Positions 9,440 to 18,521 of a DNA stretch of 64,000 nucleotides are shown here, piece after piece; within the stretch, counting starts at the first letter, position 1; each line of letters starts with the position of its first letter. The position numbers were made by a program, and so were the translations under genes. The notes under the pieces were generated by a model. The model was given only the letters and a program-made list of their open reading frames with translations. It was not told the DNA's origin and did no database searches. Source of the stretch: an uncultured Bacteroides sp. (GTDB lineage Bacteria > Bacteroidota > Bacteroidia > Bacteroidales > Bacteroidaceae); assembly GCF_959029255.1 (NCBI RefSeq), contig NZ_CAUFUE010000006.1, positions 62,001-126,000 on the forward strand, in the 5' to 3' direction.

Positions 9440-11698
9440 TCATTTCAAATCAAATATAAGTTCTCCGGCATGTACCAACTCATCGTGAGTGATGCGGAAA
9501 CCGGCATGCCGTTTGCCATCCAGTTTCACCTCTTTTATATACCCCGCATCGGCAGCCGGACGAACGGTGCGAATAACCAATTGCTTTTCCTTATAATAGC
9601 GAGGATCGAGTTGAATGGTTATTTTATCGAATGTCGGGGTAGTAAGTGTATACTCGGGCGTACCGGGACAATCGGGATAAAAGCCCATCATACTGAAGAT
9701 GGCCCAGGCAGACATCGTACCGGTATCATCATTTCCCGGAATGCCATTCGGCTGAGAGGTGAAATAACGTCCCAATAATTCTTTTACCAGCTTTTGCGTA
9801 CGCCACTCCTCTCCACGGAAATAACTGAAAAGATATGGATAAGCAATGTCCGGTTCATTGGCAGGATCATATAACCCCTCATCAAAAACTTTCTGCAATT
9901 TATTCACAAAGTTCTTTTTCCCTCCCATCAGGCGGGTAAGTCCGGCAATATCATGGGGCACATAGAAAGTATAGTTCCAGGCATTGCCTTCATGGAAACC
10001 GGGACTTGGCGCAAAGTCAGCACCTTCCATCGGGTCGAAAGGAGAATAGAATGTACCATCGGGCAACAAAGGACGCAAGGTTCCGAACTCCTTACTATAA
10101 TAATGGCGATACCCTAACGAGCGGTCATAGAAAAGACGCGCATCCTCCTTTTTACCCAAAGCCAAAGCAAAGCGGGATAAAGCATAATCAGCTATATAAT
10201 ACTCCAACGCATGCGACACCGAGTTATCATATTGCTCACGCAAAGGAACGTACCCCAACGAGAAATAATCATCCGCATCAGGACGCATCAAGTTATCTTT
10301 TCCGGGCGTTGTCGCCGACTTGTACATGGCTTCGTATGCCGTCTCCACATCAAAGTCACGCAACCCTTTCATCCAGGTATCCACAATCACCGGGACAGAG
10401 GGGTCACCTTCCATGGTCAAAGTTTCACGTCCGTAAAGTTCCCATTTAGGCATCCATCCATGTTCACGATACATATCAATCATGGTACGAACCATATCCA
10501 GCTGGCGGTCGGGGAATACAAGCGTCATCAACTGATGTACATTGCGATAGGTATCCCACAGAGAGAAAACAGTATAACGGTTTCCATTGACCGTACGTAT
10601 CTCGTTACTTTCCATTGCAGGATATTGCCCGTTGACGTCTTGCAGAATGTTAGGATGAATCAGGAAATGATACATTGCCGTATAGAACACACGGCGCTGT
10701 TCTTCCGTTCCACCTTCCACCAAAATACGGCTCAAGTCCTTGTTCCATGCCTGGCGGGCAGCAGTATGTATCTGTTCAAAGCTTTTTCCCGCCTGCTCCG
10801 CTTCCAAGTTCCGGCGGGCATTGGCGATACTCACAAAGGATACCCCCATACTGACTTCTATCACTTCTCCTTCCGTGGTATCGAATGTGAACCATGTACC
10901 GATATCATCCCCACTCATTTCTTTGGTATATGAAGCATAAATCTTACGCTTGCCGGAAGTTGAGTCCCACTGTGCTTCGGCTGTCATGGGGCGCATTTGT
11001 TTCCAATAGCCACGTGTTTTCGGGGCTTTGTTGATGCGCATCACGAAATAGACGGGAAAGACTGCATCGGGATTATAACAGAAGGAGCCCAGCAGTTTAC
11101 TGCCTTCTATCTCCCGGTCATTCACAAAACGAACTGTAGCACCCGATTCGTTAGTCAGCCCCTCTCCCAAATTCAAGAGAATATTTCCTTGTCCGGCAGG
11201 GAAGATGAAACGTGCACGACCTGTACGGGGAGTAGCCGTCACTTCCGTTTTAATGCCGTACTTAGTAAGATAATTGGAATAGTAGCCCGGAGAAGCTTGT
11301 TCGTCTTTATAACTACTGCCATATTGAAGATAATCAACATTCAACGCACCGGTAGTGGGCATCAGTAATAAAGAGCCCAGTTCCGGACATCCCACTCCAC
11401 TAAGGTTGACGTGAGAATATCCCGTAAAGTATGTATTTTTATACTCGTATGGGGTAGACCACCACCGGCTATCCTTATCAACGTTCCCATTGACAGCCCC
11501 CATCACATTGAAAGGAACTACAGACATCATACCCTGCGGGCAAACCGCCCCGGGGTTTGTAGTGCCATAATTAGTAGTTCCCACAAAAGGGTTTACATAA
11601 TCTACAGGCGATGCGGCAGAATTTTGCGCCCCGGCGGAAAGAACGGGGAATACAAGAAACATCCAATATAAAAGTCGCTTTTTCATATTCATCTGCAT
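9440..11698 (-). CDS. GH92 exo-alpha-mannosidase, exported
   Basis: The 752-residue product has a signal peptide (MKKRLLYWMFLVFPVLSAGA). The GH92 N-terminal sandwich begins YVNPFVGTTNYG, and an (alpha/alpha)6 barrel follows. The conserved catalytic-acid motif HEGNAWNYTFYVPHD (Glu about residue 570) and the Ca/catalytic-base region GNDDTGTMSAW (about 653) are intact. GH92 enzymes are Ca-dependent inverting alpha-mannosidases acting on high-mannose or core N-glycans. AAGAGG a few bases before the ATG at 11698 supports this start; ATGs at 11692 and 11686 are alternatives. It lies 14 nt after the upstream GH20 gene. Confidence 0.92.
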   Translation of the reverse strand: MQMNMKKRLLYWMFLVFPVLSAGAQNSAASPVDYVNPFVGTTNYGTTNPGAVCPQGMMSVVPFNVMGAVNGNVDKDSRWWSTPYEYKNTYFTGYSHVNLSGVGCPELGSLLLMPTTGALNVDYLQYGSSYKDEQASPGYYSNYLTKYGIKTEVTATPRTGRARFIFPAGQGNILLNLGEGLTNESGATVRFVNDREIEGSKLLGSFCYNPDAVFPVYFVMRINKAPKTRGYWKQMRPMTAEAQWDSTSGKRKIYASYTKEMSGDDIGTWFTFDTTEGEVIEVSMGVSFVSIANARRNLEAEQAGKSFEQIHTAARQAWNKDLSRILVEGGTEEQRRVFYTAMYHFLIHPNILQDVNGQYPAMESNEIRTVNGNRYTVFSLWDTYRNVHQLMTLVFPDRQLDMVRTMIDMYREHGWMPKWELYGRETLTMEGDPSVPVIVDTWMKGLRDFDVETAYEAMYKSATTPGKDNLMRPDADDYFSLGYVPLREQYDNSVSHALEYYIADYALSRFALALGKKEDARLFYDRSLGYRHYYSKEFGTLRPLLPDGTFYSPFDPMEGADFAPSPGFHEGNAWNYTFYVPHDIAGLTRLMGGKKNFVNKLQKVFDEGLYDPANEPDIAYPYLFSYFRGEEWRTQKLVKELLGRYFTSQPNGIPGNDDTGTMSAWAIFSMMGFYPDCPGTPEYTLTTPTFDKITIQLDPRYYKEKQLVIRTVRPAADAGYIKEVKLDGKRHAGFRITHDELVHAGELIFDLK

Positions 11699-11712
11699 AA
11701 GTCCTCTTCTTT

Positions 11713-13788
11713 TTATTTTATAATAATTTCATCTGTGAAAACCCAACCACCGAAGGTTTTATCAGCATGGGCTTGAAAACGTACGTATCGTGCGCGGGCA
11801 TCTCCTTTCCAACCAAAGTTCTTAAAGGTGAATACTTCTGATTTTGAGCTTTCATGAGTAAGGTGCGTCAATTCGCTGAAGTTCATACCATCGGAAGAAA
11901 CGGAAATAATAATCTCACCCGGCAAGAAGACTTCAGGACCTACCACCTGGATAAAATCCGCACTGACGGAATGGATTTCCGTTTCGGCTTCAAGGTCTAT
12001 GGTTACGTCCAGGCGGTTGCGCGATATAAACCCCTGCCACGCCCCATCGGAGTATGTCCAGCTTCCCCGTTTTCCATCAGTAAGGGTTTTGTCTCCCTGC
12101 GCTGAATAAGATTGGTTATAGGGAGCATTGTATTTCACAGGCTTACCCAATGCCAGATGGCTGACCGGTTGTGAAGCCTCCGGACGATTGCCGACTTCAT
12201 CTTTCAAAGAGAACGTATGATATCCCTGCGATTGAAGCCAGTCTACTTCTTTCAGGGCGCGACGGTGGAAATCGGCATACGACTTGCGGGCAGGATTGCT
12301 CCATCCCACTTCAGCCAAAGCCAAAATGCGCGGATAAATCATATACTCACAATGTTCGTCGGTCTGAATGTATTCAGCCCAAAGATTAGCCTGTACACCA
12401 TAGATGAGTTTAGTCTCCTCCTTCGTCAAAGCTTCGGGCAGTGGGTTATAGGAATAAACCTTCGACAAGGGCAGATATCCGCCAATGGCTTCGGGTTGCG
12501 AATAAGGAGCATCTTGATATTGGTCGATGTAACAGTAGGCTCCGGGAGTCATAATGGCACGATGTCCGGCTTTTACGGCTTTAATGCCACCTTCTTCTCC
12601 TCGCCATGACATTACGGCAGCATTAGGCGCCAAACCGCCTTCCATGATTTCGTCCCAGCCCAGCAGCTTACGGCCGTGTTTATTCAAGAACACTTCAATG
12701 CGGTGAATAAGATAACTTTGCAACTCATCCACATTTTCAAGCCCTTCGTCCTGCATGCGCTTGCCGCACTTGGGACAAGTTTTCCAAGCGGCTTTACCCG
12801 CCTCATCACCTCCTACATGGATATATTCCGAGGGAAAAAGCTCCATCACTTCGGTCAGCACATCTTCGAGGAAAGAAAAAGTCTTCTCATTGCCCACACA
12901 GAAGTCAGCGCTCTTATAAGGTTCACCCGGACAAGAAAGTTCAGGATATGCCGCGAGCACTTCTTCCGAATGTGCCGGCATTTCTATCTCCGGGATAATC
13001 GTGATATGGCGTTCTGCGACATATTGCACTAATTCACGGATATCATCCTGAGTATAATACCCACCTTGGGCACGAGAATCAGATTCCTCACAGTATTTAC
13101 GTCCATTCTCGGCAAACCACCACTTTTTCCAATTGGCTTCCGGCCGCCAAGCGGCAAATTCGGTGAGACGCGGATATTTCTTAATCTCAATTCTCCATCC
13201 CGCAGCATCCGTCAAGTGCAAGTGCAGGCGGTTCAGTTTGTATCGCGCCAAGGCATCTATCTGTTTCTTCACAAAGTCCTTGCTGCGGAAATGGCGGGAA
13301 ACATCGAGCATCAGCCCCCGGTAATCCAATCGCGGAGCATCTTCCACCTCTACGGAAGGCACTTTCCAGCTTGCATCACCGGCAGGTTCTGCCAATTGCA
13401 GCAAGGTCTGTAATCCGTAGAATAATCCGGCATCGCTAACTGAGCGGATAAGAATATGCGCAGGAGTGACTTGCAACGCATAACCTTCGGGAGCGGAAAT
13501 AGCATCCTCGGTTTTCTGCAAGATTATCACATTCTCACGTGTAGTTTTCTTACCCTTAAACTCTTTATCAAAGGAAATGGGAAGCGTAGCCAGATAAGCA
13601 GCCAGTTTCTTCTTTTCCTTTCCTTTGAGATTGGTATATAACTTGGTTTCTTTAGAGATACAAAAAGTACCGCTTCCTTGTTCCACTTTCAGCGGTACGG
13701 GAATGACGGATTGCGCCATTGCAATGCCGCCACCCAAACAGAGGGCGGCAAGCAATAATGCACGAATTACGTAGTTCATTTTCAGCAT
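11713..13788 (-). CDS. GH20 beta-N-acetylhexosaminidase with C-terminal F5/8-type domain
   Basis: The start at 13788 (or 13779) gives a clean signal peptide (MNYVIRALLLAALCLGGGIAMA). The longer reading frame to 13833 would overlap the upstream GH92 gene and lacks a signal at its start. GH20b-type N-terminal domain is at about 25-150. The TIM barrel carries the catalytic Asp-Glu pair in HVGGDEAG (about residue 325), where substrate-assisted hydrolysis of terminal GlcNAc/GalNAc takes place. The last 130 residues form a galactose-binding-like (F5/8 type C) module. It is the middle gene of the GH92-GH20-GH92 group. Confidence 0.92.
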   Translation of the reverse strand: MLKMNYVIRALLLAALCLGGGIAMAQSVIPVPLKVEQGSGTFCISKETKLYTNLKGKEKKKLAAYLATLPISFDKEFKGKKTTRENVIILQKTEDAISAPEGYALQVTPAHILIRSVSDAGLFYGLQTLLQLAEPAGDASWKVPSVEVEDAPRLDYRGLMLDVSRHFRSKDFVKKQIDALARYKLNRLHLHLTDAAGWRIEIKKYPRLTEFAAWRPEANWKKWWFAENGRKYCEESDSRAQGGYYTQDDIRELVQYVAERHITIIPEIEMPAHSEEVLAAYPELSCPGEPYKSADFCVGNEKTFSFLEDVLTEVMELFPSEYIHVGGDEAGKAAWKTCPKCGKRMQDEGLENVDELQSYLIHRIEVFLNKHGRKLLGWDEIMEGGLAPNAAVMSWRGEEGGIKAVKAGHRAIMTPGAYCYIDQYQDAPYSQPEAIGGYLPLSKVYSYNPLPEALTKEETKLIYGVQANLWAEYIQTDEHCEYMIYPRILALAEVGWSNPARKSYADFHRRALKEVDWLQSQGYHTFSLKDEVGNRPEASQPVSHLALGKPVKYNAPYNQSYSAQGDKTLTDGKRGSWTYSDGAWQGFISRNRLDVTIDLEAETEIHSVSADFIQVVGPEVFLPGEIIISVSSDGMNFSELTHLTHESSKSEVFTFKNFGWKGDARARYVRFQAHADKTFGGWVFTDEIIIK

Positions 13789-13804
13789 ATTTCTATCAAC
13801 TGTA

Positions 13805-16084
13805 TTAGTTCGTTCCCCAACGGGTCGGTTCATCGGTCATTGTCAGTTCCAATATTCCCCCTCCCATCAATTGCTCATGGGTGAAAAACGGCTTATTCAA
13901 TGGCTGTCCGTTCAGCGTGGCAGAAGTGATGTATTTATTTTCCGCCGCATTGTTCTTTGCAATAATACGAAACGTCTTTCCACCGGGCAGATTGATTGTA
14001 ACGGCATTAAACAGCGGCCGTCCGATGGAGTATTCCGTACGTCCGGGACAAGGTTGATAAAATCCCATAGAATTCATAATATACCAGGCCGACATCTGTC
14101 CGCAATCTTCATTTCCTGAAAGACCGTTCGGATCATTGAAGTACTGGGTATGCAATACGCTATCCACCAATGCCTGAGCTTTCCAAGGCTGTTCCACATA
14201 ATTATATAAGTGAATAATATGATGGCTCGGCTCATTTCCGTGCGCATATTGTCCGATAAGTCCTGATATATCGGCCGACACCAAGTTACCTTCCAAAGAA
14301 GAATCTGCCGTAAACAAAGAGTCGAGTTTACCGATAAACCCTTCACGTCCTCCCATCAATTCAACCAATCCCTCTATATCATGGGGTACAAACCATGTCC
14401 ATTGCCAAGCAGTACCTTCGCAATAATCGTCTTCACGGTGATTACTGGAACGGGGATTGAAAGGAGTACGCCATTGTCCCTCAGAGTCTTTTCCACGCAT
14501 AAAGCGAACTGTAGGATCAAAATAATGCCGGTATGCCTTGCCCAGTTTTTCATAACGATGCTGCGTAGCCGTGTCGCCCAAGGAACCGGCAAGTAGGCTG
14601 ATGCACCAATCATCGTATGCATATTCCAACGCTTTGGCTACCGACTCGTGTTCTTTGTCACAAGGGACATAGCCCAATGTATTTTTATAATACTTCGATA
14701 TCGGCATCAAAGCATTCTTCTTTAAATAATCAGTAGTCGCAATCGGTGACAAGGTATCATACTCCGCACTACGAAGGCAAGCTTTAAGCGCCAGAGCCGC
14801 ATCAAAATCACGATTGCCCTTCATATAGGCATCTACAATGACGGGGACAGCGTTATACCCAATCATTGTACCTGTATAGTTGCCTGCCAACTCCCACATA
14901 GGCAGGATACCTCCATCCTGATATTGTTGCAACAGTGCGTGGATGAAGCCGGTATTCAGTTCCGGGTCAATGATGGTAAGCAACGGATGTAGAGCACGGA
15001 ATGTATCCCACAACGAGAAAATGGTGTACATCGGTTTACCGGTTTCGGCAGTATGGATTTCACGATCCATCCCCCGGTAGCGTCCGTCAATGTCGGTAAA
15101 AAGATTGGGGGATATTCCGGTGTGGTACATAGCCGTATAGAATACGGTTTTCTGCTGTTCGTCCGGCGTATCGATATCTATTTTGGAAAGGTAGTCATTC
15201 CACGCCTGCCGGGCATCAGTTCTTACCCCTTCAAAATCCCAACCTGGAATTTCAGCAAGGTTCTTTTGCGCCCCTTCCCTGTCTACGGCAGAGAGGGCTA
15301 TTTTGACCAAGACTTGCTCGTCTTTTGCCGTCGCAAAATGAAGTAACGCTTTCTTAACAGGTTGAATGTTCTTGCCATCCGGTGACACTACCGAATCGGT
15401 CAATATCGTACAAGTAAAAGGTTTGGAAAATACGGCATAAAAATAGATATCATGCTTCCATGCCCATCCGTTGGTATTTTTATAACCGCAAAGAGTAGAA
15501 TCATTCACAACTTCCAATTCCAGTTTACGGTTCTTCTGTCCCTGCAAGGAATAGTCCAGGTCGAGAATGAAACCGGACTCGGTACTTTCGGGAAAAGTAT
15601 AACGGTGAAGTGCCGTACGTCCGGTAGCAGTCAACTCAGCCTTCACCTTATACGTATCGAGAAAAACGGAATAATACCCCGGAGAAGCAACTTCATTTTC
15701 GTGCGAAAAGCGGGAAGCGTATGCCAATGTCTGTTCATCCGGCGCTACACGTTCCGTCTTCTGTACCCCTACGGTAGGCATCAGCAGAATATCTCCGTAA
15801 TCTCCACATCCCGTACCACTAAGATGGGTATGAGAGAAACCATTAATAGTACTGTCCGCCGTATAGTATCCCGAACAAGCATCCCAACCATATATCCGTG
15901 TATCCGGGCTGGGTTGTATCATTCCATTCGGTACAATAGCTCCGGGGAATGTATGCCCGTGCCCACCCGTACCGATGAACGGATTGACGTATGCCGCATA
16001 ATCTGTCTTTACGGCAGTTGTGCCACAACCGGCAAGGAGCATCAGGCAGATGACTCCTTGCAGATATTGAGGTTTAAATTTCAT
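13805..16084 (-). CDS. GH92 exo-alpha-mannosidase, lipoprotein
   Basis: ATG at 16084 is chosen; the frame extends only to a GTG at 16093. The 759-residue product has a lipoprotein signal (QGVICLMLLAGC), so it is probably surface or periplasmic membrane-anchored, unlike the GH92 at 9440. YVNPFIGTGGHGHTFPGA opens the N-terminal sandwich. The catalytic-acid motif CEGTAWQWTWFVPHD (about residue 557) and GNEDCGQMSAWY (about 659) are present. At the latter the first paralogue has GNDD, so this copy has Glu in place of the first Asp of the pair. The two GH92s differ enough to suggest different linkage preference (alpha-1,2 versus alpha-1,3/1,6), which is inference. Confidence 0.92.
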   Translation of the reverse strand: MKFKPQYLQGVICLMLLAGCGTTAVKTDYAAYVNPFIGTGGHGHTFPGAIVPNGMIQPSPDTRIYGWDACSGYYTADSTINGFSHTHLSGTGCGDYGDILLMPTVGVQKTERVAPDEQTLAYASRFSHENEVASPGYYSVFLDTYKVKAELTATGRTALHRYTFPESTESGFILDLDYSLQGQKNRKLELEVVNDSTLCGYKNTNGWAWKHDIYFYAVFSKPFTCTILTDSVVSPDGKNIQPVKKALLHFATAKDEQVLVKIALSAVDREGAQKNLAEIPGWDFEGVRTDARQAWNDYLSKIDIDTPDEQQKTVFYTAMYHTGISPNLFTDIDGRYRGMDREIHTAETGKPMYTIFSLWDTFRALHPLLTIIDPELNTGFIHALLQQYQDGGILPMWELAGNYTGTMIGYNAVPVIVDAYMKGNRDFDAALALKACLRSAEYDTLSPIATTDYLKKNALMPISKYYKNTLGYVPCDKEHESVAKALEYAYDDWCISLLAGSLGDTATQHRYEKLGKAYRHYFDPTVRFMRGKDSEGQWRTPFNPRSSNHREDDYCEGTAWQWTWFVPHDIEGLVELMGGREGFIGKLDSLFTADSSLEGNLVSADISGLIGQYAHGNEPSHHIIHLYNYVEQPWKAQALVDSVLHTQYFNDPNGLSGNEDCGQMSAWYIMNSMGFYQPCPGRTEYSIGRPLFNAVTINLPGGKTFRIIAKNNAAENKYITSATLNGQPLNKPFFTHEQLMGGGILELTMTDEPTRWGTN

Positions 16085-16100
16085 AAGAAACACAATTTAA

Positions 16101-16174
16101 TGATGAATGAAGAATTATCTTGCGGCATGCTTGCATAATGTAGACAAAATCTTCATTCTTAATTCTTCATTTTT
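16101..16174. repeat. Heptamer inverted repeat (GAAGAAT type) with conserved core
   Basis: Arms of GAATGAAGAAT units (16101-16118) and their inverse (16151-16174) flank a core with CTTGCGGCATGCTTGCAT (16119-16136). The core recurs, inverted and with one mismatch, at 50741-50758 inside a similar element. The right arm overlaps the stop codon of the GH20 gene at 16173. Confidence 0.8.
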
Positions 16175-18497
16175 AGTCTATCGTAATCTCATCCACAAAC
16201 AAGAACCCCGCATGTCCCTTTCCACCATGCCAGTCAGGAATGGATTTCTCGGAAGGAGCCACCACCCGTACATATCGTGCCTTTACCGAATCGAAAGTCA
16301 ACTTATGTTCATATAAACCATTACGGTCGGTTTCTTTCATTGCCGGATAATCCTCGGAAGCGACTGTTGTAAAATTCTCACCATCTTCCGAAACTTCTAT
16401 AGTTACACCACGTGCATCAAAAACCCAATCTCCTTTCTCCACACAAGTAGTGAAAGCCACAGTTGAGATTTCAGTCGGTTCCAGCAGATCGATAGTTACA
16501 TCCATATCATTGCGATAAAAAGCAATCCAGCGACCGGTTTTATAGTTACCATTCCCTTTCAAACCGTCAGTTAAAGTGGTGACACCATTAAATTCATATT
16601 GCTTGTTCACCGGTTGATTTGCTTTGGTAGGCTTTGAGGTAGATTTACTGAAAAGAATCTTCTCCGTCAACATACGGCTCTTACCCGTAGGACGAATGGC
16701 AAACGCGTTGAGAGTACAATTTTCTTTTATCACAAGAATGCTGTCGGCTACGGGTGAAGCGGCTGTCGGTTCTGTACCATCCAATGTATAGTGGATAGGT
16801 GCATCATCAATGGTATTCATGACCACATCCACTGTTCCGGTGGCTGAATTAGCTATAAAATTAGCTTTCACATCAAATACATGGGTAGCATAATTATAAC
16901 CTTCGGCATCATACAGTTTAATCAATTGCGGCAGACGTGAAAGGAAGTTTTCATAATTCTTCTTATCAGGATTAGTCCATTGAATCTCGGCAAGTGCAGC
17001 CCAACGAGGCAATGCCATGTATTGCAGATGAGAGAAGGTCGGTATATACTCTGACCAGTGATTGGCTTGTACACCCACAATGTATTTCTGTTCTTCCGGA
17101 GTCAGAGAAGCCGGCATAGGCTCATAACTATATACACGCTCTATAGGCAGATAACCGCCGATACCTAAAGGCTCGTTCTCTACATCTTTCGTTTGATAAT
17201 AGTCGAAATAAAGGTAAGTATTCGGAGTCATGATAACATCGTGTTTTTGTTTGGCAGCTTCAATACCTCCGCCTTCACCACGCCATGACATCACAGTAGC
17301 ATTCGGAGCCAATCCACCTTCCAAAATCTCATCCCAACCGATGATTTGGCGACCATGTTCATTCAAGAATTTCTCTGCATGATTAATGATGAAACTTTGC
17401 AGATATTCTTCCTTACTGTGCTTGGCATCACCTTTGATACCCAGTTCCTTGATGCGAGCCTGACACTTAGGACAAACCTCCCACTTAGCTTTCGGACATT
17501 CGTCACCTCCTACATGAATATACTCAGAGGGGAAAAGTTCCATCACTTCCGTCAACACATCGTCAATAAAAGTCAGTACACTGTCATTACCTGCACAAAG
17601 CACGTTATCCGATACACCCCACTGTGTCCAAACCTCATACGGACCACCAGTACAACCCAAGTGCGGATATGCAGCCAAAGCAGCCTGCATGTGTCCCGGA
17701 AGGTCTATTTCAGGAATAACAGTGATATATCTGTCAGCAGCGTATGCTACGATTTCTTTAATTTGCTCCTGTGTATAGAAACCACCGTAAGGCTTGCCGT
17801 CATATTCGCCGGAGTTACGTCCGATAACCGTTTCCTTACGTTTAGAACCCACCTCGGTGAGCAACGGATATTTCTTTATTTCCAGACGCCATCCCTGGTC
17901 TTCCGTCAAATGCCAATGCAGACGATTCATATTGTGCAGGGTCATCATATCAATATAGTTCTTCGCCTCATCGACAGTAAAGAAATGACGTCCCACATCA
18001 AAATGTACGCCACGATAATCGAAACGCGGGTAATCGTTGATTTCAACGGCAGCCAGCACAGGGGTACTGTTCATTACCACCGGAATGGATTTACGCAAAG
18101 TCTGGATACCATAGAACACCCCGGCTTCGCTTGCTCCTAAAATTGTAACCCCTTCCGGCGTAACCTTCAATTGATATGCCTCTGGCTTTTCGGCAGACAG
18201 TCCGAGTTGCAGGAGGATATTACCTTTTCCTTCCGTTCCGGCTGCTATCTTGTAATCTGCACCGGTAGCCTTCTTCAGATATTCAGCAAGATACTGAGCA
18301 TTACGTTGCATCTTCTCATTTCCTTCCGGATAGATAATTTCCGTCCCGCTATTTAAAACAAACTCACCACCAGGCTCTGCTGTAATCTCTTGTGGAAGAG
18401 GAATTACCTGATAATTGGCTGTTGTTTTCTCATTTGAACAGGAAACCAATAGTCCTGTCACTGCCAGTAATCCGGCCAACTTGAATAGTTTTCTCAT
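16173..18497 (-). CDS. GH20 beta-N-acetylhexosaminidase, lipoprotein
   Basis: The 774-residue product has a lipoprotein signal (AGLLAVTGLLVSC). A GH20b domain (about 30-155) precedes a TIM barrel with the Asp-Glu pair in HVGGDECPKAKW (about residue 330). A chitobiase-type C-terminal strand domain (about 540-615) and an F5/8-type galactose-binding domain (about 635-774) follow. It shares architecture with the GH20 at 11713 but is lipid-anchored. It lies 24 nt downstream of the beta-mannosidase gene. Role: removal of terminal beta-HexNAc exposed by the galactosidase. Linkage preference cannot be read from sequence. Confidence 0.92.
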   Translation of the reverse strand: MRKLFKLAGLLAVTGLLVSCSNEKTTANYQVIPLPQEITAEPGGEFVLNSGTEIIYPEGNEKMQRNAQYLAEYLKKATGADYKIAAGTEGKGNILLQLGLSAEKPEAYQLKVTPEGVTILGASEAGVFYGIQTLRKSIPVVMNSTPVLAAVEINDYPRFDYRGVHFDVGRHFFTVDEAKNYIDMMTLHNMNRLHWHLTEDQGWRLEIKKYPLLTEVGSKRKETVIGRNSGEYDGKPYGGFYTQEQIKEIVAYAADRYITVIPEIDLPGHMQAALAAYPHLGCTGGPYEVWTQWGVSDNVLCAGNDSVLTFIDDVLTEVMELFPSEYIHVGGDECPKAKWEVCPKCQARIKELGIKGDAKHSKEEYLQSFIINHAEKFLNEHGRQIIGWDEILEGGLAPNATVMSWRGEGGGIEAAKQKHDVIMTPNTYLYFDYYQTKDVENEPLGIGGYLPIERVYSYEPMPASLTPEEQKYIVGVQANHWSEYIPTFSHLQYMALPRWAALAEIQWTNPDKKNYENFLSRLPQLIKLYDAEGYNYATHVFDVKANFIANSATGTVDVVMNTIDDAPIHYTLDGTEPTAASPVADSILVIKENCTLNAFAIRPTGKSRMLTEKILFSKSTSKPTKANQPVNKQYEFNGVTTLTDGLKGNGNYKTGRWIAFYRNDMDVTIDLLEPTEISTVAFTTCVEKGDWVFDARGVTIEVSEDGENFTTVASEDYPAMKETDRNGLYEHKLTFDSVKARYVRVVAPSEKSIPDWHGGKGHAGFLFVDEITID

Positions 18498-18521
18498 GAT
18501 AATCGTTAATATTTAAAGGTG

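Noticed and set aside
10211..10933. 240-codon open frame opposite the GH92 gene
   Set aside because: It lies wholly antisense to a well-supported GH92 gene and its translation resembles no family.
13789..13833. N-terminal extension of the GH20 gene overlapping the GH92 gene
   Set aside because: The extension precedes an obvious signal peptide that begins at 13788 or 13779, so it is unlikely to be translated.
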